Shown here in pieces: positions 58,806-64,000 of a DNA stretch of 64,000 nucleotides. Where the stretch lies: contig NZ_CP109078.1 of NCBI RefSeq assembly GCF_035917455.1, forward strand, positions 1,426,001 through 1,490,000, read 5' to 3'. The translations under genes were made by a program, and so were the position numbers. The DNA is from Micromonospora sp. NBC_01796 (GTDB lineage: Bacteria > Actinomycetota > Actinomycetes > Mycobacteriales > Micromonosporaceae). The notes beneath the pieces were generated by a model. It had not been told where the DNA came from. It did not search any database and was given only the letters and a program-made list of their open reading frames with translations. Position 1 is the first letter of the stretch. Each line of letters begins with the position of its first letter.

Positions 58806-59036
58806 ATGGCAGCGATCAACAGCACCCGGCGGAAGTGGTTTCTGGACCCCGACCCTGAGCCGGTCGAGCAGGTGAACCCCGGTCCGGCACCGGCACGGGT
58901 CGAGCCGGCCCGCTCGGTGGATCCGCGTCCGGCTCTGGTGGAGGGGGCCGCGAGGGTCGGAAGGGCCTACCGGTCGGATCCGGCGACCCGGCGCCGGCTC
59001 AACTCTCGGCAAGCGGCCTGGTGGGGGGCGTCATGA
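58806..59036 (+). CDS. small protein, first gene of the GntR-linked cassette
   Basis: 76 residues from ATG 58806 with GGAGGTGGGCG upstream. It starts MAAINSTRRKWFLDP, has a proline-rich middle (VNPGPAPARVEPARSVDPRP) and a basic end (SDPATRRRLNSRQAAWW). It has no recognised domain. Its stop overlaps the next ATG. The block of five overlapping tiny genes behind a GntR repressor resembles accessory regions of actinobacterial integrative elements. Confidence 0.7.
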   Translation: MAAINSTRRKWFLDPDPEPVEQVNPGPAPARVEPARSVDPRPALVEGAARVGRAYRSDPATRRRLNSRQAAWWGAS

Positions 59037-59179
59037 GCGACGCCGCGCAGATGATCCGGGACGCGCTCCGGATCGTGGCGCAGCACCGGGACAGTACGTG
59101 CGCGCAATGCAAGGACGACGGAACCTGTCCGGCCCTTGACTGGGCGCGGGGGCTCGTCGCGACGCCGGGCGAGTGGTGA
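59033..59179 (+). CDS. 48-residue cysteine-rich protein, second gene of the cassette
   Basis: 48 residues from ATG 59033 (ATGA overlap): MSDAAQMIRDALRIVAQ, then the cysteine pattern STCAQCKDDGTCPALDW, a small zinc-ribbon-like motif (C-x2-C-x5-C). The stop overlaps the next GTG (GTGA at 59176-59179). Function unknown. Confidence 0.7.
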   Translation: MSDAAQMIRDALRIVAQHRDSTCAQCKDDGTCPALDWARGLVATPGEW

Positions 59180-59448
59180 CCGGCCTACCCGGCGGGGTGC
59201 CCGCTGGCGCACTTCTGCACCTCCAGCCGGGCGAGTGGTACGTCAGGGGACACCTCGCGTCGGAGGAGACCACCATCCGGGTGGTCGCCGTCGACCGCGC
59301 GTACCCGCGTACCCGCGACGGCGAGCAGGAAGTGTGGGTGTCCGCCCACTGGTCGACGTGCACCGACCCGGATCGGACCGGGCACCTGCCGTGCTTCGGC
59401 AACTACGTACGCGTCACCGCGATCGTGCGGGAGGCGTCTGCCGGATGA
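59176..59448 (+). CDS. small beta-rich protein, third gene of the cassette
   Basis: 90 residues from GTG 59176, overlapping the previous stop; another GTG at 59173 is in frame. It reads LPGGVPAGALLHLQPGEWYV, then TIRVVAVDRAYPRTRDGEQE and an HWSTCTDPDRTGHLPC segment ending GNYVRVTAIV. No family is recognised. It overlaps the next gene by ATGA. Confidence 0.7.
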   Translation: MTGLPGGVPAGALLHLQPGEWYVRGHLASEETTIRVVAVDRAYPRTRDGEQEVWVSAHWSTCTDPDRTGHLPCFGNYVRVTAIVREASAG

Positions 59449-59660
59449 GCCGGATGGACGAACCCCTCACCGCGGCGGCGATTCGGATGGCGGTCGACCT
59501 GACGTTGCGTCAGCACCAGCCGGGTCCGCACCCGTGGCAGCCGGGAACATGCCGGCAGTGCACCCCGGACGGGTGCGCGCAGCTCGCGTGGGCGGTCCAG
59601 GTCAGGCGCGGCGAGGTCAAGTACGGCGAGGCGCCGGGCAGGACAGGTGCGGCTCCGTGA
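59445..59660 (+). CDS. small cysteine-rich protein, fourth gene of the cassette
   Basis: 71 residues from ATG 59445. Helical start (EPLTAAAIRMAVDLTLRQHQ), then PWQPGTCRQCTPDGCAQLAW with a C-x2-C-x4-C pattern echoing the second gene, so both may bind zinc or be related by duplication. GTGA overlap with the last gene. Confidence 0.7.
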   Translation: MSRMDEPLTAAAIRMAVDLTLRQHQPGPHPWQPGTCRQCTPDGCAQLAWAVQVRRGEVKYGEAPGRTGAAP

Positions 59661-59884
59661 CCGAGCCGGACCGACCCGCGCTGAAGAAGGTCACGGTCAA
59701 CCTCGGCCCGCGCGCGGTTGACGCCCTGGACGCGGCCTGCGCACGGACCGGGGACACGAAGACGGACACGATGAACCGGGCGCTGGTCGTGCACAACCTG
59801 GTGCTGGGGCTGGTGGAGCACGGCGGCGGGAGCCTCGCCGTACGGCACCCGGACGGCGGAATTGAGCGAATTCACCTGCTGTGA
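59657..59884 (+). CDS. ribbon-helix-helix-like DNA-binding protein, fifth gene of the cassette
   Basis: 75 residues from GTG 59657. KKVTVNLGPRAVDALDAAC is a beta-strand plus first helix, TKTDTMNRALVVHNLVLGLV the second helix of a CopG/Arc-type fold, and a basic C-terminal beta part follows (AVRHPDGGIERIHLL). Small regulators of this kind control plasmids and integrative elements. Confidence 0.72.
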   Translation: MTEPDRPALKKVTVNLGPRAVDALDAACARTGDTKTDTMNRALVVHNLVLGLVEHGGGSLAVRHPDGGIERIHLL

Positions 59885-59925
59885 GCTTGGAGCGAGCCTG
59901 AACGAGGCGGCATACCCGTCGATGG

Positions 59926-60522
59926 TCAGTCGCGGCGACGCAGTCCGTCGAGGAGCAGGTCGCAGACGGCTTCCAGGGCGTCGGCGATGCCCGGCTCGCC
60001 CCACTCGGCAGCGTGTGCCGGGTGGTGCCAGCGGGCGGTCGCCTGGAGCACCGCCCGCGCCGTACGGTCCACGTCGGAGACGTCGAAGTCCCCGTCGGCC
60101 ACCCCGTCACCGATGATCCGGGCGAGTTGCCGGATCAGGTCCTGGACGTGTTCCTCCACCACCGCCGAACTCTCGTTGACCAGCACCATGTAGGTGGCGA
60201 ACAGTTCCGGATCGTCCAGCGCCTTGCCTCGCTTCTCGGCGGCGAGCGTGGTGAGCCAGGCGCGCAGCCGCTGCGGTGCGGGCAGGTCGGCGGTGGTCAG
60301 CGCGGGCAGCGGGGCGTGCGCCCGGTCGAGCCAGCGCTCGGCGACCGCCTCGCGCAGCGCAGCCTTGCTGGCGAAATGCCGGTAGACGCTGCCGTGGCTG
60401 ACGCCCAGGACGCGGGCGACGTCGACCACGGTCGTCTTGGCGGGGCCGAAGCGGCGGAGGACGTCCTCCGCCGCTTCGAGGATCTGCCCGGAGGTCAGAG
60501 TGGTGTCGGCCATGGGCACCAT
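59926..60522 (-). CDS. TetR/AcrR-family regulator
   Basis: 198 residues from ATG 60522, one base after the stop of the aldo/keto reductase gene; ATG 60513 (MADTTLTSG) gives 195 residues. HTH: ILEAAEDVLRRFGPAKTTV, VARVLGVSHGSVYRHFASKAALREAV. The C-terminal ligand domain is TetR_C type. Co-transcribed after the aldo/keto reductase, so it may regulate that operon. Confidence 0.92.
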   Translation of the reverse strand: MVPMADTTLTSGQILEAAEDVLRRFGPAKTTVVDVARVLGVSHGSVYRHFASKAALREAVAERWLDRAHAPLPALTTADLPAPQRLRAWLTTLAAEKRGKALDDPELFATYMVLVNESSAVVEEHVQDLIRQLARIIGDGVADGDFDVSDVDRTARAVLQATARWHHPAHAAEWGEPGIADALEAVCDLLLDGLRRRD

Positions 60523-60523
60523 C

Positions 60524-61519
60524 TCACCGCTCGCTGTCGAGGTGGGTCATGTAGGGGGTGGCATAACGGGTCCCGGCGGCCGATCCGGCCGGTACGGCCC
60601 GCTCGATCGCGGCCAGGTCTTCCGGGGTCAGCTTCAGGTCCAGCGCACCGAGCGACTCGGCCAGCCGGTCCCGCTGACGGGCGCCGACCAGGGGCACGAT
60701 GTCCGTACCCTGGGCGAGCACCCAGGCGATGGCGACCTGCGCGACGGTGGCTCCACGGGCCTGCGCGACCTCCCGCAGCGACTCGACCAGGCGCAGGTTC
60801 GCCGTCAGGTTGTCGCCGCTGAACCGGGGCACGGTGTTGCGGAAGTCGCCGGGGGTCAGTTCCCGGTCGGCGGTCCAGCGGCCACTCAGCAGGCCACGGG
60901 CGAGGACCCCGTACGCGGTCACGCCGATGCCGAGTTCGCGTACGGTCGGCAGGATCTCCGCCTCGATGCCCCGTGAGATCAGCGAGTACTCGATCTGGAG
61001 GTCGCTGATCGGGTGCACCGCGTGGGCGCGCCGGATGCTGTCGGCGCCGACCTCGGAGAGGCCGATGTGGCGTACGTGTCCCTTTTCGACCTGCTCGGCG
61101 ATGGCGCCGATGGTCTCCTCGATCGGCACGTTCGGGTCGACCCGGGTGAGCCGGTAGACGTCGATGTGGTCGGTGCCGAGCCGGCGCAGCGAGTACGCGA
61201 GGAAGTTGCGTACCGCCTCGGGGCGACCGTCGATGCCCCGCCAGCCGAGGTCGGGGTCGCGCAGCCCGCCGAACTTGACGCTGATGTTGACGTCGTCACG
61301 GTCGCGTTCGTGCAGCGCCCGGCCGATCAGCATCTCGTTGTGGCCCATGCCGTAGAAGTCGCCGGTGTCGAGCAGGGAGATGCCGGCGTCGAGGGCGGCG
61401 TGAATGGTGCTGATGCTCTCCGTCTCGTCGGCCGGGCCGTAGAGGTCGGACATGCCCATGGTGCCGAGGCCGAGCGCGGAGACGGTGGGTCCGGTGCTGC
61501 CGAGTTTGCGGGTTTCCAT
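60524..61519 (-). CDS. aldo/keto reductase
   Basis: 331 residues from ATG 61519 preceded by AGGAG. AKR barrel: STGPTVSALGLGTMGMSDLY, DTGDFYGMGHNEMLIGRAL (catalytic D and Y), ISVKFGG (K), then VYRLTRVDPNVPIEETIGAI. The last of these normally has His (LHR or QHR) in the catalytic tetrad; here the residue is Thr, so activity may be altered. NADPH region RGATVAQVAIAWVLAQG. The TetR gene follows immediately. Confidence 0.9.
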   Translation of the reverse strand: METRKLGSTGPTVSALGLGTMGMSDLYGPADETESISTIHAALDAGISLLDTGDFYGMGHNEMLIGRALHERDRDDVNISVKFGGLRDPDLGWRGIDGRPEAVRNFLAYSLRRLGTDHIDVYRLTRVDPNVPIEETIGAIAEQVEKGHVRHIGLSEVGADSIRRAHAVHPISDLQIEYSLISRGIEAEILPTVRELGIGVTAYGVLARGLLSGRWTADRELTPGDFRNTVPRFSGDNLTANLRLVESLREVAQARGATVAQVAIAWVLAQGTDIVPLVGARQRDRLAESLGALDLKLTPEDLAAIERAVPAGSAAGTRYATPYMTHLDSER

Positions 61520-61630
61520 GATTGGTTCTTCTCCTCGTCCAGGGGTCAACTCGGTTCGGACTCAAGTATGGGTCGACAGCTGACAGATTTCAACTTCTGT
61601 CAGCCCACTACGACTGTTACCGTCGTCACC

Positions 61631-62203
61631 ATGGTCGAGCGCCGGCCGGGTACGCGGCACCGAACCGGCGAAGATGGCCCGGTGACCCTCCGCTTCGTGC
61701 TCGATCCCGAGCTGACCGCTGCGCTCCGGCAACGGCTCGTCACGCTCTGGACGGAGGTGACCAACGCCGGAGGTGCCGTCGGTTTTGTCGCCCCGGTCAC
61801 CGAGGAGCAGGTCCTGCCCGTGGCACAGGACGCCTTCGCCGGCATCGACAGCGGGCTGGACCGGCTGCTGGTCGGGTACGCGGACACCGGCGAACCGGTC
61901 GCCTTCCTGATCTTCGCGTCCAACCGGTTCGCGCTCAAGGAGCACTGGCGCGTACTCAAGCGGGTGATGGTGCACCCCGACCGGCAGGGCACCGGCTACG
62001 GCGCGGCGCTGATGGGCGAGGCCGAACGGCTCGGCCGCAAGCTGGGCCTGGAGGCGCTCCAGGTGACCGTCCGGGGCGGGCTGAACCTGGAACGGTTCTA
62101 CGAGCGCTGCGGATACCGCGAGGTCGGCCGGCTGCCCGGCGCGCTGCGACTCGCCCCGGACGACGACCGGGACGAGATCCTGATGTGGCTGCCACTGGTC
62201 TGA
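61631..62203 (+). CDS. GNAT-family N-acetyltransferase
   Basis: 190 residues from ATG 61631; GTG 61682 (VTLRFVLDPEL) is an alternative. GNAT fold with YADTGEPVAFLIFASN, VLKRVMVHPDRQGTGYGAAL (acetyl-CoA loop Q-G-T-G-Y-G) and the closing LNLERFYERCGYREVGRLPG. The substrate is unknown. Divergent from the aldo/keto reductase. Confidence 0.88.
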   Translation: MVERRPGTRHRTGEDGPVTLRFVLDPELTAALRQRLVTLWTEVTNAGGAVGFVAPVTEEQVLPVAQDAFAGIDSGLDRLLVGYADTGEPVAFLIFASNRFALKEHWRVLKRVMVHPDRQGTGYGAALMGEAERLGRKLGLEALQVTVRGGLNLERFYERCGYREVGRLPGALRLAPDDDRDEILMWLPLV

Positions 62204-62323
62204 CCGGGCCGAACGCCAGGTCCGATCGCCGCCAGCAGCCGGCGGCACGGGCGCGGAGAGTGGTTCATGGCCCGCGCGGCGACGCGTGGACCAGGTCCCA
62301 CCGACTCCGCGAAAGGCCAGACC

Positions 62324-62959
62324 ATGCACGTTGTCCCCGGGCTCAAGGTGCTCTACTTCGGCACCCCCGTGGTGTTGATCAGCTCCCGTAACCCCGACGG
62401 CAGCACCAACCTGGCACCGATGTCGTCGGCCTGGTGGCTGGGCCGGTCCGCCATGCTCGGCCTCGGCAACAGCGGACAGACGACGGCGAACCTGCTCCGC
62501 GAGCGGGAGTGCGTACTCAACCTGCCGTCGTCGTCGATGGTCGACGCGGTCGACCGGATCGCGCTCACCACCGGCACACCCGTGGTGCCCGAGCACAAGC
62601 GCGAGCAGGGGTACCGGTACGAGCCGGACAAGTTCGCCCTGGCCGGGCTGACCGAACAGCCGTCGGAGCTGGTCGCGCCGCCTCGGGTCGCCCAGTGTCC
62701 GATCCAGCTCGAATGCCGGGTGATCGAGGCGTACCCCTTCGGCCCCACCCCCGACTGCACCGCGTTCCAGGTTGAGGTGCTCCGCGCCCACGTCGAGGAA
62801 AGCCTGGTCATCCCCGGTACGCACCACGTCGACCCGATCGGCTGGGATCCGCTGATCATGAAGTTCTGCGAGTTCTTCGGCGGCGGCGGGAACGTACACC
62901 CGTCCCGGCTGGCCGACGGCTGGAACATGCCGCACCAGCTCGCCCGTACCCCTGGCTGA
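62324..62959 (+). CDS. flavin reductase-like (FMN-binding split-barrel) protein
   Basis: 211 residues from ATG 62324 behind GAAAGG. Pattern of the Flavin_Reduct/split-barrel family: VLYFGTPVVLISSRNPDGST, NLAPMSSAWWLGRSAMLGLG, TTANLLRERECVLNLP. Probably binds FMN and reduces flavin or a small substrate. Single gene. Confidence 0.85.
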   Translation: MHVVPGLKVLYFGTPVVLISSRNPDGSTNLAPMSSAWWLGRSAMLGLGNSGQTTANLLRERECVLNLPSSSMVDAVDRIALTTGTPVVPEHKREQGYRYEPDKFALAGLTEQPSELVAPPRVAQCPIQLECRVIEAYPFGPTPDCTAFQVEVLRAHVEESLVIPGTHHVDPIGWDPLIMKFCEFFGGGGNVHPSRLADGWNMPHQLARTPG

Positions 62960-63003
62960 GCAGCGGGCGGGGCCGGTCCCACGGCCGCGGAAGGCCGCCA
63001 CGG

Positions 63004-64000
63004 TCAGGTGGCCGGTGCGGGTCGCTCCGGCGGACGACCGTAGGCACGACGGGCGTCGAAGACGGCGACCACCGCCAGCACGAGGGTCGAGGCGGCGGCG
63101 GTCGCCACCGGTGGGAGGTAGAGCGCGGTGCCCGCGACGACGGCCAGCAGGAGGATCGCGACCCATCGTGGCCGGGACACCCGACCGAAGATCACGTATT
63201 CGAACGCGGCACGTCCGGCCAGGAAAAGGGCCGGACCACCAGCGATGCCGGCGGTCCACCCCGGCTCGGGGTCGCCGTCCGGGTGTTCGAGGATGACCGT
63301 GAAACCCACGGCGGTCAGGAGGATGCCGGCCACCATCACCATGTGCGCGTACGAGGACCACTGGCTCAACCGGTGCGGACGCGTGGAAGCCGCGATGGCG
63401 GCACCGAGCTGCTCCCCGGCACGGTAGATGTAGAGCCGCCACATCAACGCGGTGCTGGCGAAGGCGAACACCAGCACCGTCGTACGGTGCAGCGTCAGGC
63501 CCTTCTGCCCGTCGGCGAAGGTCAGCCCCAGGATCAGGATGATCTCCCCGAGCGCGATGACGAGCACCTGCCGGTACCGCTCGGCGAGGTGGCTCTCCTG
63601 GATCGTCATCTCCCAGCCGGGTGCCTCCCCGAGTCCCGGGGCGGGCCACCGCAGGGCGGCCGAGACGTAGTCGATGATCAGCGCCGCCAACCAGAGCACC
63701 GCGCGCAGCCACCCGTGGGCGAACGCTCCCGGAATCCAGAGCAGGGCGGAGCCGGTGAACCAGAAGGCCGCCCGGGTCGACCGCTGCCCGAGCTGGGTGC
63801 CCCACTCGGCGACGATGATGAAGACGTGCCGGGTGAGGTGGATCGTCACGTAGGTGAGGGCGAAGAGCAGCCCGTACCTGGTGAACGCCTGGGGCAGCAC
63901 GATCGCCATCAGCAGGACGCCGAGCATCACGAGGATGACGTAGAGCTGCAGTAGCGGGTGTTGCGGGTCGAACTGGTCGGTCAACCACGCGGTCAGGACC
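63004..64000 (-). CDS. low-temperature-requirement A (LtrA)-like membrane protein, 5' end outside window
   Basis: The frame is open past the right edge and reads VLTAWLTDQFDPQHPLLQLY at the cut, matching the first loop and helix of LtrA proteins; the true start lies beyond position 64000. About ten membrane segments are visible (VILVMLGVLLMAIVLPQAF, AVLWLAALIIDYVSAAL, HLAERYRQVLVIALGEIIL with the LtrA ERYxx-ALGE motif). Physiological role is uncertain. Confidence 0.85.
   Translation of the reverse strand, partial: VLTAWLTDQFDPQHPLLQLYVILVMLGVLLMAIVLPQAFTRYGLLFALTYVTIHLTRHVFIIVAEWGTQLGQRSTRAAFWFTGSALLWIPGAFAHGWLRAVLWLAALIIDYVSAALRWPAPGLGEAPGWEMTIQESHLAERYRQVLVIALGEIILILGLTFADGQKGLTLHRTTVLVFAFASTALMWRLYIYRAGEQLGAAIAASTRPHRLSQWSSYAHMVMVAGILLTAVGFTVILEHPDGDPEPGWTAGIAGGPALFLAGRAAFEYVIFGRVSRPRWVAILLLAVVAGTALYLPPVATAAASTLVLAVVAVFDARRAYGRPPERPAPAT

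Overview
This is high-GC actinobacterial DNA with codons ending almost entirely in G or C, many GTG starts and frequent 4-base ATGA/GTGA gene overlaps. The gene content (DUF397 plus Scr1-type XRE pair, MmyB-like and XRE/TPR regulators, GAF-ANTAR proteins, GT87 mannosyltransferase, paired L,D-transpeptidases, oligoribonuclease, NiFe/cobalt-type ECF transporter) fits Micromonosporaceae, probably Micromonospora or a close relative. That placement is inference from gene style, not from a database match. The window looks chromosomal. It carries three tRNA genes (Lys-CTT, His-GTG, Leu-TAG) and no complete insertion sequence, integrase or prophage.

Layout. 1-4.1 kb: end of one ANTAR protein overlapping a GAF-ANTAR protein, an AraC regulator divergent from an NmrA-like reductase and a DUF1772 membrane protein, and a methyltransferase. 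4.3-5.3 kb: XRE/Scr1 plus DUF397 pair. 5.5-9.4 kb: secreted alginate-lyase-like protein, GNAT, ANT-like nucleotidyltransferase, SDR. 9.7-14.9 kb: four-gene NAD-dependent molybdenum formate dehydrogenase operon (gamma, beta, alpha, delta) behind operator-like dyads. 14.9-18.5 kb: MMPL exporter divergent from a TetR regulator, with a 23-bp-period array of palindromic operator-like sites between them. 18.6-22.9 kb: two-component system followed by a NatAB-like ABC exporter, closed by a 50-base hairpin. 22.9-26.5 kb: Crp-like regulator plus nucleotide-cyclase-like protein, divergent from a dynamin-like GTPase. 26.5-30.6 kb: SDR, SnoaL-like protein, MmyB-like regulator, membrane protein, toxin-antitoxin pair. 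30.7-32.8 kb: secreted GH27 alpha-galactosidase. 33.5-35.6 kb: solitary HsdR-N-type nuclease domain protein of atypical composition and a pentapeptide-repeat protein.

35.6-39.8 kb is the most novel accessory locus: a radical SAM/SPASM maturase with a 60-residue RiPP precursor just downstream, whose C-terminus carries repeated aromatic-X-N/S motifs (FDN, WSN, FDS, WDN) as expected for a multi-cyclophane (AmcA/AmcB-type, triceptide) peptide. Upstream in the same operon are a zinc-ribbon protein and an unlisted 55-residue ORF. Divergent from it are an XRE/TPR regulator and an HFCD-type flavoprotein.

40-45 kb is more housekeeping: tRNAs, two paralogous lipoprotein L,D-transpeptidases, Orn, GT87. 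45.5-54.2 kb: a repeat-rich membrane-anchored protein, copper-linked YcnI and CopC-CopD, an anti-sigma/ECF sigma pair, then MauE/DoxX, DsbA-like and membrane proteins. 54.1-56.9 kb: an ECF-type nickel/cobalt importer (CbiM-PDGLE-CbiQ-CbiO order) behind a Nur-like box, divergent from a Bcp peroxiredoxin. 57.6-59.9 kb: tRNA-Leu, a long inverted repeat, a GntR/UTRA regulator and five overlapping tiny genes that resemble a remnant of an integrative element. 59.9-64 kb: TetR, aldo/keto reductase, GNAT, flavin-reductase-like protein, and an LtrA-like membrane protein cut by the window edge.
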